Made by a program: the position numbers and the translations under genes | The notes under the pieces: generated by a model | Database searches by the model: none | Told to the model about the DNA's origin: nothing | The model's input: only the letters and a program-made list of their open reading frames with translations | Assembly (NCBI GenBank): GCA_947565635.1 | Contig: CANOGU010000005.1 | Location: forward strand, 18,383 to 82,382 | DNA from: an uncultured Lactobacillus sp. | GTDB lineage: Bacteria; Bacillota; Bacilli; Lactobacillales; Lactobacillaceae | Length of the DNA stretch: 64,000 nt | Direction of reading: 5' to 3' | Shown: one piece after another, positions 27,563 through 35,299 of the stretch | How positions within the stretch are numbered: position 1 is the stretch's first letter | How the letters are laid out: every line of letters starts with the position of its first letter

Positions 27563-28731
27563 TTTAATTGCTTTAATGCATTAACTGCATCTTCTTTATT
27601 TTTATTATTTACATGCGTATAAATATCTAACGTCATTTGGATATTTTCATGACCAAGCAGCATTTGAACAGTTTTAGGTTTTACATTAGTTTCCGCAATA
27701 AGTAGTGTTGCAAAAGTATGTCTAAAGCCATGAACTGTTATATGACGTAAATCAGGTTGTGGTTCTTTTAAGTTGTGTGTTTTTGCATACTTAACTTTTT
27801 CCTCATGATCTTTAGCATAAATTGATTTGAGCCATTGATCTGGTTTGCTCATTTTTAAATACGTTCCTTTAATTGTGTGAAAGAGCTTGTTAGAGATGAC
27901 TTTTCGCTTTTGCTTATAATCTATCAAAACTTCTTTTAAACTGTCTGAGATAGGTAAAATACGCTTAGATTTAGGTGATTTAGGTGGCTGGATAATTGTT
28001 TTATTGTCTAAACCATATGCCAAGGTTTTATTTATGGATAAAGTACCTGCTTTTAAATCAATATCTTGCCAAGTCAAAGCTAATGCTTCGGATTTTCTAA
28101 GACCGGTAGCAGAAAGTAGCTTGAAGTAAGTATATTGAACTAATCCATACTCTTTGGCCACTTCAAGAAATTGATTTAGTTCCTCTCGTGTATAAACATT
28201 ATGTTCAGTATCTCTACGTGGTCGAGATGTCTTTTTAGGGATAATGATCCGCTTTAAAGGATTTTCAGACACATAATTTAACCGAATACCATATTCAAAA
28301 AGAGCATTAAATTCATTAATAGCGTCCCTATATTTAACAATTTGTTTTGCTTTCCTATCAGCCCACTTTTGTAATTCAGCTACTGTAATCTTGTCAACGT
28401 ATTGGTTACCAAAATCCGGAATAACATGGTTATCAAAGACTTGTTTATTTTTATTCGCAGTAGATTCTTTTACCTGAGTTTTATAGTTTTCAAACCAGAG
28501 ATCACGTAATTCAAAAACTTTAATCTGCTTTTGCTTTACAAAATTATCTGGTTTAGTTTGAGATAATTTGTTGAATACTGCTTCTGCTTCAGCATAGGTT
28601 TTAAAACCGCGCCTGTGAACTTGCACTCGATCACCATTGCTGTTTTGACCTAGTGAAATTACAAATTCATACCGTTTTTTTCCAGACTTTAATTTATAAT
28701 CTTTGATACTGGTGTTTTTTCTTTTTGGCAT
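27556..28731 (-). CDS. int: Prophage integrase (tyrosine recombinase)
   Basis: A 391-residue tyrosine recombinase for site-specific integration. The N-terminus has an arm-binding-like basic region, followed by a SAM-like core-binding domain (about 60-160). The catalytic domain has the first Arg in SATGLRKSEAL, the HxxR in HGFRHTFATLL, and the nucleophile Tyr in TLDIYTHV near the C-terminus. It points at tRNA-Ser. The start ATG at 28731 follows a strong AGGAGG, but that site can be buried in a 14-bp pairing. Confidence 0.93.
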   Translation of the reverse strand: MPKRKNTSIKDYKLKSGKKRYEFVISLGQNSNGDRVQVHRRGFKTYAEAEAVFNKLSQTKPDNFVKQKQIKVFELRDLWFENYKTQVKESTANKNKQVFDNHVIPDFGNQYVDKITVAELQKWADRKAKQIVKYRDAINEFNALFEYGIRLNYVSENPLKRIIIPKKTSRPRRDTEHNVYTREELNQFLEVAKEYGLVQYTYFKLLSATGLRKSEALALTWQDIDLKAGTLSINKTLAYGLDNKTIIQPPKSPKSKRILPISDSLKEVLIDYKQKRKVISNKLFHTIKGTYLKMSKPDQWLKSIYAKDHEEKVKYAKTHNLKEPQPDLRHITVHGFRHTFATLLIAETNVKPKTVQMLLGHENIQMTLDIYTHVNNKNKEDAVNALKQLNI

Positions 28732-28740
28732 AATAAAAAA

Positions 28741-28797
28741 CCTCCTATTGTAGCCTGAATATGAACTCTGCTACAATAAGAGGGCGGAGTTCATATT
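28741..28797 (-). promoter_or_regulatory. Interlocked inverted repeats burying the integrase ribosome-binding site
   Basis: On the integrase message two repeat pairs interleave. B (28783-28770) pairs over 14 bp, with one G-U, with B' (28754-28741); B' includes the AGGAGG of int. A (28797-28784) pairs with A' (28771-28758), one mismatch. The order A-B-A'-B' forces either alternative folds or a pseudoknot. It could control integrase translation, or the repeats may be DNA sites for integrase or a repressor. Confidence 0.55.
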
Positions 28798-28829
28798 TTT
28801 ATGGCTTTGTTAATCGAATTTATGTTGAG

Positions 28830-28884
28830 CTATTGGCGTAGCTCATTTCTTCCCACTAATGTTGGCGCATCGGTGGGATTTTTT
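28830..28884 (+). terminator. Hairpins upstream of integrase, plus-strand terminator-like
   Basis: GAGCTA/TAGCTC (28828-28847 region) is followed by TCCCACT (28851-28857) pairing with GGTGGGA (28872-28878) and TTTTTT. The T-run is on the plus strand although neighbouring genes are leftward, so an antisense transcript is possible. Confidence 0.45.
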
Positions 28885-28885
28885 A

Positions 28886-29104
28886 TTAAGATTTATATTT
28901 AAAAGTTTTACCGCAATCCATGCAAATCATTTCAATTTTTTTGCTATTTTTACCAGCAAATCCAGCAAGTGATCCTACGCCACCAACTAGAACCGTACCG
29001 GCAACTGCCTTACCAACAGAAAAAGCCTTTTTCCTTCGACCGATTGGCTCAACGTTAGTAGATTTACATTTAGGGCATCGCGGCCCTTTATGAAATAATC
29101 CCAT
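28886..29104 (-). CDS. Zinc-ribbon protein with glycine-rich core
   Basis: 72 residues. An N-terminal CPKCKS and a C-terminal CMDCGKTF form a split zinc ribbon around a Gly/Val/Ala-rich middle (AGTVLVGGVGSLAGFAG), which is membrane-like or a short hydrophobic hairpin. The ribosome site is weak. It lies between integrase and the accessory block of the lysogeny arm. Function unknown; similar small zinc-ribbon proteins occur in many Firmicutes. Confidence 0.65.
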   Translation of the reverse strand: MGLFHKGPRCPKCKSTNVEPIGRRKKAFSVGKAVAGTVLVGGVGSLAGFAGKNSKKIEMICMDCGKTFKYKS

Positions 29105-29149
29105 TTTTTTAAATACTCTTAGATAACTTGTATATTTTTGCGTGTAAGT

Positions 29150-29707
29150 CTATGGATTAATATCCGAATTAGATGCTTCTGCTGCCGTTTGTGCTTGAAT
29201 ATCTTTTTCTTTTTGTGTAGGTGAACCATCTGAATTGATTAATCCATTTTGACGAAGCCATTCACCTTGTCCTTTAACCCAATCATCAGCTGAACCATCG
29301 GCATTAGATCCTGCAGCATGATCTTGACCGGGAAGAAGAGGGTGTCCATTTGGATCATATCCACGCTCTTTATTAATTTGGCCTTGATTTTTTTGCTGTT
29401 GTGGCTGAACCTGCGTGCTTTGTTTTTGAGTCTGAGTGGTATTAACTGAATTTTTGTTATTCTGTTTTGCGACTACATTTTCATTTTGTTGAGATTCTTT
29501 TTTTGTTCCGTCAGTACTCTTATTATCTGCGCTAGGCTTTTCTTTATTAGCTTTTTTCTTATGAGATTGTTTTTGAGATTTGTGTTTTTCAACTTTTGTT
29601 GCTGTGTTCGCTTGCTTGGTGCTACTTGAATGATTGGGGAGACCTAAGGCTCCAATCGATACACCAACTAAAGCAATTGCACAAAACGAAATAATATTTC
29701 TTTTCAT
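29150..29707 (-). CDS. Secreted Lys/Gln-rich low-complexity protein
   Basis: 185 residues. A signal peptide (MKRNIISFCAIALVGVSIGA) is followed by a very Lys/Gln/Asn-rich disordered stretch (about 28-115), then a conserved-looking C-terminal part with GYDPNGHPLLPG and DWVKGQGEWLRQNGLI. No lipobox after the signal. AGGATC precedes the ATG. It lies in the lysogeny arm and may be expressed from the prophage, so lysogenic conversion of the cell surface is plausible. No family is recognised with certainty. Confidence 0.6.
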   Translation of the reverse strand: MKRNIISFCAIALVGVSIGALGLPNHSSSTKQANTATKVEKHKSQKQSHKKKANKEKPSADNKSTDGTKKESQQNENVVAKQNNKNSVNTTQTQKQSTQVQPQQQKNQGQINKERGYDPNGHPLLPGQDHAAGSNADGSADDWVKGQGEWLRQNGLINSDGSPTQKEKDIQAQTAAEASNSDINP

Positions 29708-29807
29708 TTTTAGATCCTATGTATAGATGAACTGCTGCAATAGTATATTTCCTATACTAATTATCTTGATTATGATAGTTCAAAATAACTATCACTCCCA
29801 AATTAAG

Positions 29808-30215
29808 TTATTTTGTTAAAAGATTGGAAATGATTGTAGTAATGACTGAAATAATAATTCCACCAATAGCGGTATATAACAACCAATTTATTTTTTCTTT
29901 GTTATGGTTTGCTGTATTTTTAACATCATTTAATTTTAGTTCAAGTTTATTAAATTGCTTATCAACTTCATTGAAACGACCATCCATCTGACGTTGCATA
30001 TCAACAAAATTATTATTAATTTCTGCAAACTTATTATCTATATGATGCAATATTTTTTCGTTACTTAATTCTAATTCCTGATGAGTTACATATTTATTAT
30101 CCATAGGTGGTTCACCTCCATTACTATTATCTCTCAATCTATTTTTAGTGGGCAACGTTCCAGGCTTTACTTGATTAACGCGAGTAGAGATCTCGATTAC
30201 CTTATTGTCTTGCAT
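29808..30215 (-). CDS. Coiled-coil protein with C-terminal membrane anchor
   Basis: 135 residues: a polar N-terminus, a coiled coil (about 55-105) and one C-terminal helix INWLLYTAIGGIIISVITTI. The layout resembles XhlA-type phage proteins, but the gene is in the lysogeny arm. Start ATG 30215 overlaps the stop of the upstream gene (TAATATG), implying coupled translation. A second in-frame ATG at 30104 also has GGAGGTG upstream, so a 98-residue form may be made too. Confidence 0.6.
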   Translation of the reverse strand: MQDNKVIEISTRVNQVKPGTLPTKNRLRDNSNGGEPPMDNKYVTHQELELSNEKILHHIDNKFAEINNNFVDMQRQMDGRFNEVDKQFNKLELKLNDVKNTANHNKEKINWLLYTAIGGIIISVITTIISNLLTK

Positions 30216-30216
30216 A

Positions 30217-30714
30217 TTAATTCACCATAATTCGTGTACTTAAAAATGTTCCAATACGCATTGTTTCGCCAATTCCCATCTCTGTTGAGGATTTAGTAGA
30301 GTATGCTAATCTTAGAAAAATAGCCGATAGTGGAAAAGTGGCACTTTCCCCATTCTCAATATTTACAGTTAGATTTTTAGGTACTTCAAACTCATAAGTT
30401 AAATTTACTAAATTAGTTTTTTCAGATTTTATTTTAGCAATAGGAAGCTGAATATACTGAAATGCGATGTATGCACCCGTTGGAATAGAGTAAGCATCTA
30501 AGTAAATCCGAGCTTTATCGCCGTCATGTAAGTTAGATAGAAGGTCTGGCTCTATATTTGCCACAGCATTTATTTTAACCGTAGTTTTTTCTTTATCATT
30601 AAGCTCTATTTTATATATTTGTTCATCATTTTCATTCAATATTTGAAACGATACCAATCCTATAACACTATGTTTAGGATACTCAGGTATTCCGTTGTAT
30701 AAATTTGTATCCAT
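30217..30714 (-). CDS. Beta-rich protein of unknown function, coupled to the membrane coiled-coil gene
   Basis: 165 residues, soluble, with alternating hydrophobic stretches suggesting a beta-sandwich (HSVIGLVSFQIL, FQYIQLPIAKI, LTVNIENGESATF). No signal peptide or known motif is seen. AAGGAGC precedes the ATG at good spacing. Its stop overlaps the start of the next gene, so the two are made together and probably act together. Function not recognised. Confidence 0.55.
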   Translation of the reverse strand: MDTNLYNGIPEYPKHSVIGLVSFQILNENDEQIYKIELNDKEKTTVKINAVANIEPDLLSNLHDGDKARIYLDAYSIPTGAYIAFQYIQLPIAKIKSEKTNLVNLTYEFEVPKNLTVNIENGESATFPLSAIFLRLAYSTKSSTEMGIGETMRIGTFLSTRIMVN

Positions 30715-30934
30715 GAAATGAGCTCCTTAAATTATTTTTTACGTATCTAATATAGCTTTCTCTAAAAGTAATCAGATTTAGAATTACAGATTTGATTCTT
30801 TGATTTAAGTTCTTTTTCTCTGAGCTAGAGTGCTAGCTAACTTCATTGAATCTTTCTTTTTGTCTAATCACTTTATCCTTATTTTTGATTATCTCTTTAA
30901 TTTATGAACTTAAGATCATAAATCATTATTTATA

Positions 30935-31579
30935 TCAGTTGGAAGAAGCGTCTTCATCTGAAGTATCGTGATAAGTGAAGTTATCCATTCCTGCCTTAAG
31001 TTTATATGGAGAACCTAATGGAGAATTATCTTCTGTATTTCTAGCTTGGATACTGTAATCTTCAGTAACCTTAGCTGTTTTATAATCAAGATCATATTCA
31101 ATCGCAAATTTAATTGTTTTTCCTGGGAGAACTTTCGAATCTCCATTTCTTAAAAGCTCTTCCCATTTGGTCCCATTGTCTGCTTCATCACTTCCCGGAA
31201 CCAACTCGCGTTCACTATTAGACAGAACTTGGTTAACTTCTAAATTGTATAGTGCCCATTCTTTGGGAGATACAGGCTTGCTAGATTTATTTGTAAAAGT
31301 TCCCTCTAGTATAACCATAGTAAAGCTTTTTAAGTTTCTATACTGATCATTAACTTTTACATTAGTTATTTTATCAATAGAAATTGAACCATTATTTGTA
31401 GTGTAACGATTTCCTACAAATCCCTTATCATTAGAACCTGATGCCGCATCTTTAACTTTTTTAGAGCTTGAATTTGAGTATCGGGATTCTATAGCATTAT
31501 TTGATGAGGTAGAGCAAGCAGTTGCCCATAAGGCTAGAAGCAATAATCCGGCAGTCCCAGCTAGATGTCTTTTTTTCAT
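30935..31579 (-). CDS. DUF5067-like lipoprotein
   Basis: 214 residues from ATG 31579, which has GGAGGAAAAT directly upstream; an in-frame start 24 bases further out lacks one. The signal peptide ends in a lipobox-like ATAC (Cys about residue 22), so the protein is probably anchored to the outer face of the membrane. The folded part has the ITNVKVNDQYRNLKSF and EGTFTNKSSKPVSP segments that resemble DUF5067/immunoglobulin-like lipoproteins. As a lipoprotein in a lysogeny module it could act in superinfection exclusion. Confidence 0.65.
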   Translation of the reverse strand: MKKRHLAGTAGLLLLALWATACSTSSNNAIESRYSNSSSKKVKDAASGSNDKGFVGNRYTTNNGSISIDKITNVKVNDQYRNLKSFTMVILEGTFTNKSSKPVSPKEWALYNLEVNQVLSNSERELVPGSDEADNGTKWEELLRNGDSKVLPGKTIKFAIEYDLDYKTAKVTEDYSIQARNTEDNSPLGSPYKLKAGMDNFTYHDTSDEDASSN

Positions 31580-31606
31580 ATTTTCCTCCAATAAATGACA
31601 CAATTT

Positions 31607-32032
31607 TTATTTCGTTGCTAGATAATTTATGACCCAATCTTTATAAGAAACTGGAATGCAGTAATAAAGCATGAAATTATCTATATTCCAATCTTCTTTA
31701 GGCACATCATAGAAGTAATAGTCAGCAAGAATTTTGATTCCCGTTTGTGATGCTTTGACTTCGACAGGCGATGAACTACTTTCTCCGCAATAGAATTGCT
31801 TGCCAAAATCCTTGTTTAAAATATGGCCAATCTCGTGAGATATTTGAAATGGTAATTCTTCCTCGTCAGTATTGAGGTTAATTACCATTTTTCGTTTACT
31901 AGGCACACTGCAAGAAGGCGTATCTTTATGAAGATCATAAGTGGTTTCAAATGCAATGCCATGATCCAAAGCATAGTTGAAGAGATAAGTAACTGTATTA
32001 CTATCTGTATATAATTTATTCATCATCGTCAT
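31607..32032 (-). CDS. ImmA/IrrE-type metallopeptidase
   Basis: 141 residues with the zinc-peptidase motif HEIGHIL (near residue 67), typical of ImmA, which cleaves the ImmR/CI-like repressor of mobile elements on induction. It overlaps the repressor gene upstream by 17 bases and follows it in the same operon, the usual immR-immA arrangement. Start ATG 32032 has AGAAGG upstream; a slightly later ATG is possible. Confidence 0.85.
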   Translation of the reverse strand: MTMMNKLYTDSNTVTYLFNYALDHGIAFETTYDLHKDTPSCSVPSKRKMVINLNTDEEELPFQISHEIGHILNKDFGKQFYCGESSSSPVEVKASQTGIKILADYYFYDVPKEDWNIDNFMLYYCIPVSYKDWVINYLATK

Positions 32033-32348
32033 TCTTAAGTAACCTTCTTATAATTTTTAAGTCTTCCGGTGGAATAGGGCGTCCCTGAAATGTAAATATA
32101 GTATCATCGTCGTCTAGATCGGCTTGTGCTTTATTTCTAGAAGATGGATTGTGGTCATCAGTTAAGCCCTTTAAATAGTCGGTAGTAGTATTTAAAACTT
32201 TGGCAACTGCTGCTAAAGCATCTGAACCTGGCTTTTTTGATTTCCAATTATAAATTGTATTTGTCCCTAATTTAGCCTTATCGTTAACTTCACGCAGAGA
32301 CATTTTTCTGATTTTTGCTAATTTTTTAGTCCGTTCAAATTCAATCAT
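32016..32348 (-). CDS. CI-like prophage repressor (XRE-type HTH)
   Basis: 110 residues from ATG 32348 (GGAGAA upstream); a TTG start at 32375 would add 9 residues. The N-terminal helix-turn-helix (about 8-60) reads MSLREVNDKAKLGTNTIYNW, followed by a short acidic tail without a peptidase domain. It is transcribed leftward with immA and faces the Cro-like gene across operators carrying AGTCTNTAGACT sites. It is the likely lysogeny repressor, and ImmA its antagonist. Confidence 0.85.
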   Translation of the reverse strand: MIEFERTKKLAKIRKMSLREVNDKAKLGTNTIYNWKSKKPGSDALAAVAKVLNTTTDYLKGLTDDHNPSSRNKAQADLDDDDTIFTFQGRPIPPEDLKIIRRLLKNDDDE

Positions 32349-32379
32349 ATCAAGGAATTCTCCAATCCTTGACAAAAAA

Positions 32380-32548
32380 AGTCTGTAAAAAGACTAAAAT
32401 TATATTGACTTATTTAGTCTTTAGACATAAACTATTAATTGTCAACAAGTTAATAAACAAATTAATGAACATCAAAATTTTATTTTTTAGTATGGGAATA
32501 CTTATTTAATGTTTATTTGTTATACATTGATATTAGTCTATAGACTAA
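32380..32548. promoter_or_regulatory. Lysogeny switch region with three AGTCT...AGACT operator-like sites
   Basis: Site 1 is AGTCTGTAAAAAGACT (32380-32395), site 2 AGTCTTTAGACA (32416-32427), site 3 TTAGTCTATAGACTAA (32533-32548, a perfect 16-bp palindrome). A minus-strand TATAAT (32399-32404) lies between sites 1 and 2, so repressor binding would control its own promoter. A TTGATA box (32527-32532) abuts site 3 for the rightward promoter. Confidence 0.7.
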
Positions 32549-32580
32549 CTGATGTCAATAACTTTAGTACAAATTAATTT

Positions 32581-32598
32581 ACAAGTTAATTAACTTGT
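32581..32598. promoter_or_regulatory. 18-bp perfect palindrome ACAAGTTAATTAACTTGT
   Basis: Perfect palindrome just before the Cro-like gene; a half copy AACAAGTTAAT recurs near 32444. The sequence differs from the AGTCT sites, so a second regulator (Cro-like or antirepressor) could bind it. Confidence 0.5.
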
Positions 32599-32629
32599 TG
32601 GAATTAAATCAAAAGGAAGTGAAAAAAGA

Positions 32630-32845
32630 ATGCCAATTGAAGAAAGATTAGAAACAGCAACGCATGCCGTGGAATCAGAGATTAAAGTTGCTCTTATTAG
32701 AAAAGGATGGACTCAAGCTTATCTAGCTAAGAGATTAAATATTAGCCGTCAACAACTTAATCAGGCTGTTAAAGGAAGTAATTCCAAAAGAGCCAAAGAA
32801 ATTAGAGAAACCATTTATGAAATTTTAGGAATGGAGAGTGAGTAA
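32630..32845 (+). CDS. Cro-like HTH protein
   Basis: 71 residues. A helix-turn-helix is visible in WTQAYLAKRLNISRQQLNQA (about 26-45), with a basic C-terminus. AAAGGAAGTG precedes the start. It is the first rightward gene after the switch region and is directly followed (stop then ATG) by the antirepressor gene. Expected to oppose the CI-like repressor and drive the lytic programme. Confidence 0.75.
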   Translation: MPIEERLETATHAVESEIKVALIRKGWTQAYLAKRLNISRQQLNQAVKGSNSKRAKEIRETIYEILGMESE

Positions 32846-33619
32846 ATGGAACTTTTAAATTTTGAAGGACAACAAGTTTTAGATAGTCGAGAAGTTGCTA
32901 AAGTTATTGGTAAGCGACACGACCACTTAGTAAGAGATATTGATGTGTATATTTCGGATATTCAGGAAAACCCAAATTTGGGGAATGGCTCTACGACAGT
33001 ATTTTTCATCCCTAGCACATATAAATTAAGTAATGGGCGTCAGTATCGAAATTATCTTCTTACCAAACAGGGATGCGAGTTTGTAGCAAATAAGATGACA
33101 GGTAAGAAGGGTAATCAATTTACAGCCCAGTACGTCAGCTTATTTAACCAAATGAAAACTACTCTTAGTCAACCCGAACTCATCATGGAACAGCTAAGAA
33201 AAGAGTGGGACATTCCTACAACATTAGGTGGAGCATTACAACTCGCTGCTAATCAACAGGTAGAAATCGAAAAGATGAAACCTAAAGTTGATTATTACGA
33301 GAAGCAAATGAGAAATCCTGGCCTTATGACTGCAACAGAAATTGCTAAAGATTATGGTTGGTCAGCTGCGACTCTGAATAAGGAATTACATAAACGTGGT
33401 GTGATTTTTAAACAAGGTAAGCACTGGGTACCTTATTCAAGATATGCAGGTAAGGGCTACACACAATATGAGCCATTTGATTATCAACACAGTAATGGTC
33501 AACCTGGCGTTCACAATAACTTAAAGTGGACCCAAAGAGGGAAGAAGTTCATCTACGATTTATTAGCTGAAGATGGAATTAAGCCAGTAGTCGAACAGAT
33601 GGGTTTGTTGGAAGCATAA
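32846..33619 (+). CDS. Rha-family phage antirepressor with C-terminal KilA/ANT domain
   Basis: 257 residues. The N-terminal half matches the Rha regulatory family (VLDSREVAKVIGKRHDHLVRDI, then YLLTKQGCEFVANKMTGKKG). The C-terminal half matches the phage antirepressor KilAC/ANT domain (MTATEIAKDYGWSAATLN, then VHNNLKWTQRGKKFIYDLL). Such proteins relieve repressor action after induction. It starts on the base after the Cro-like stop codon. Confidence 0.85.
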   Translation: MELLNFEGQQVLDSREVAKVIGKRHDHLVRDIDVYISDIQENPNLGNGSTTVFFIPSTYKLSNGRQYRNYLLTKQGCEFVANKMTGKKGNQFTAQYVSLFNQMKTTLSQPELIMEQLRKEWDIPTTLGGALQLAANQQVEIEKMKPKVDYYEKQMRNPGLMTATEIAKDYGWSAATLNKELHKRGVIFKQGKHWVPYSRYAGKGYTQYEPFDYQHSNGQPGVHNNLKWTQRGKKFIYDLLAEDGIKPVVEQMGLLEA

Positions 33620-33639
33620 AGGTGAATAGGGAGTAAATT

Positions 33640-34050
33640 ATGAAAGTAAAAAAGGATGATCTAACTATTAAAGCCTTTATTTATGCCGAAAGAAAGCTCA
33701 TTCGGAAAAGAATACAACTTTATGATGAGATGCTGAATTTGAATGGAACTCAATCAATTACAAATAAACTTTTAAAACTAAAAAATATAGAAGTTGATAG
33801 GTTGGTACAAATTGAGAGTTTAGTGACTAACCACATAGATTCGCCTGAGGCAATTGCTGACTTCTTGTTAACTAAAGATGAACTAAAGATAGGTACTGGT
33901 TGCAAAATTAAACAAGCTCCGTATGGAATTTATATTGATGATATTAAACAAGAAGGCGTGAAAGATGTGCAAATTAAAAAGAACTCCCGTCAATGGACAG
34001 AAGTTCAAATAACCTATATGGCCAATTCATTTATTAAAGAAAAAGTTTAG
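33640..34050 (+). CDS. Hypothetical early phage protein
   Basis: 136 residues, helical and basic N-terminus (KLIRKRIQLYDEMLNL), then a beta-rich part (KIKQAPYGIYIDDI). GGGAG precedes the ATG. Its last 17 bases overlap the convergent DUF2513 gene. No family recognised; soluble. Confidence 0.55.
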   Translation: MKVKKDDLTIKAFIYAERKLIRKRIQLYDEMLNLNGTQSITNKLLKLKNIEVDRLVQIESLVTNHIDSPEAIADFLLTKDELKIGTGCKIKQAPYGIYIDDIKQEGVKDVQIKKNSRQWTEVQITYMANSFIKEKV

Positions 34051-34390
34051 CAATGGTTCTAGTTATTGCAGGAATAGTTACAGGTATTCCTTCTTCCTTT
34101 AATACATTTTTGACTTTATTCCAGTGAGTTTCTTCACTAATTGAGTCAATAAATCGATGGCCTTCAGGAGTTATATCACGAAGATTAAAGTAATACGTGT
34201 TTGAAAGATCAGTATCTACACTCCCTTCAATGAGTCCAGCATCAATTGCCTGCTTTAAAGAATACACGGCATCCGATTGAGAATAACCTTTATCAACTAC
34301 ATTTTTAATAACAACAGAGGCTTGTGGATGAGTAGGTAGATTTTGCATTTCTATCATCACTTGTCTCAATACTTCGTAATTCAACTTCAT
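34034..34390 (-). CDS. DUF2513 family protein
   Basis: 118 residues, a winged-helix-like fold: MKLNYEVLRQVMIEM at the N-terminus and NLRDITPEGHRFIDSI in the middle fit DUF2513, common in phages and mobile elements. I chose ATG 34390 because AAAGGAGGTGA, a near-perfect anti-SD match, lies directly upstream; longer readings have none. It runs against the surrounding rightward early genes, so it has its own promoter and may be expressed in the lysogen. Confidence 0.75.
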   Translation of the reverse strand: MKLNYEVLRQVMIEMQNLPTHPQASVVIKNVVDKGYSQSDAVYSLKQAIDAGLIEGSVDTDLSNTYYFNLRDITPEGHRFIDSISEETHWNKVKNVLKEEGIPVTIPAITRTIAKLFL

Positions 34391-34486
34391 ATATGTCACC
34401 TCCTTTCTAAAGGAGATAGAAAAATTATAGCAAATAGAAAAGAGAGAACTTATAAAAGATTTAATACAAATGAAGGAGATGATTTC

Positions 34487-34696
34487 ATGCAAATCGCAAT
34501 CCCAGAACGAGTTATTGAAAGAGCTATTCAACAGAAGTATTTGACCGTGACGGCATCAGCAAACTTCTTAGGAGTTAGTCCATCTACATTTAGAATTTGG
34601 CTGAAAAAGTTTGATTTTAAGCCAATTAGTATTGATGGCCAAATCTTATATGACAAGGATGTCTTACAAAAGTTTATGGAGGATCACAAACTATGA
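34487..34696 (+). CDS. Small HTH (excisionase/MerR-like) protein
   Basis: 69 residues from ATG 34487, preceded by GAAGGAGATGATTT. It has a helix-turn-helix in TVTASANFLGVSPSTFRIWL followed by a wing-like ILYDKDVLQKFMEDH, as in excisionase-like or AlpA-like DNA-binding proteins. A longer in-frame reading from 34343 overlaps the opposite-strand DUF2513 gene and lacks a ribosome site. It could direct excision or regulate early genes. Confidence 0.65.
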   Translation: MQIAIPERVIERAIQQKYLTVTASANFLGVSPSTFRIWLKKFDFKPISIDGQILYDKDVLQKFMEDHKL

Positions 34697-34842
34697 GGAA
34701 ATGGATTAATCAAAAAATTAACGAATTTATGGGTACTGCACTCACAATTAGAGAAACCGAAATTCTAACACTAAGTACACTCATTACTGCATTAGTAGCA
34801 ATTGTTTTTACGATGTACACAGCGATTTTTCCAAATATTTAA
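34693..34842 (+). CDS. 49-residue membrane microprotein
   Basis: The ATG overlaps the previous stop (ATGA). The product has an amphipathic N-terminus (MRKWINQKINEFMG) and one membrane helix (LTLSTLITALVAIVFTMYTA). No family recognised. Typical of small phage membrane proteins of unknown role. Confidence 0.5.
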   Translation: MRKWINQKINEFMGTALTIRETEILTLSTLITALVAIVFTMYTAIFPNI

Positions 34843-34860
34843 GTAAGGTGATGAAAAAAT

Positions 34861-34992
34861 ATGATTAAAAACAAAAAATACAGGGATCCATTTAAAGGGA
34901 TGAGCTTTAAAGGAAAACCTGTATCTAGAGAAGAATATATTGCAGCTTATGAAAGCTACATTAAGCGTTGTTCTGGCGAAGCCAAAGATTAG
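34861..34992 (+). CDS. 43-residue basic phage protein
   Basis: ATG 34861 follows AAGGTGATG. The product starts MIKNKKYRDPFKGMSFKGKP and ends CSGEAKD. No motif known. Its 3' end overlaps the convergent 91-residue gene by 32 bases. Confidence 0.45.
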   Translation: MIKNKKYRDPFKGMSFKGKPVSREEYIAAYESYIKRCSGEAKD

Positions 34993-35236
34993 TTCTAGAT
35001 GAATTGGTTCTAAAACTAGAAAATTCAGAAATTGAAACTCTGATTGTATCTTCAAGACATTGGATTTCGTCAAAAATTTTATCTATGTCTAAAGGACTAA
35101 TTAAAATGATTTCTGTAGGTAAATGTTGAAACCATTTTGTATCAGGTAAATTTTCTAGTTTAGTTCTAATAGCTACTGCCAACGGTTGATTAGTGGGTGC
35201 AACTTCATAATCAAACGTTACAAGGTACTTATGCAT
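34961..35236 (-). CDS. Hypothetical 91-residue protein in antisense orientation
   Basis: The start at 35236 follows AAAGGAGGATTAATT, a strong ribosome site, so the gene is probably real although it opposes its neighbours. The pattern is strand (KYLVTFDYEV), helix (AVAIRTKLENL), strand (TEIILISP), helix (DKIFDEIQCLED), strand (RVSISEFSSF), which suggests a small ferredoxin-like fold, as in Cas2/VapD-type proteins, but no family motif is certain. Function unknown. Confidence 0.55.
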   Translation of the reverse strand: MHKYLVTFDYEVAPTNQPLAVAIRTKLENLPDTKWFQHLPTEIILISPLDIDKIFDEIQCLEDTIRVSISEFSSFRTNSSRTNLWLRQNNA

Positions 35237-35299
35237 AATTAATCCTCCTTTCTTGGAATTAATTATAACAATAGTCAGACTTGAAAAGAGGTGAGGTAG

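Noticed and set aside
28801-28902. 33-residue plus-strand ORF MALLIEFMLSYWRS... as a possible type I toxin
   Set aside because: The ribosome site is distant and weak, no toxin-family pattern is visible, and the terminator-like hairpin lies within the frame.
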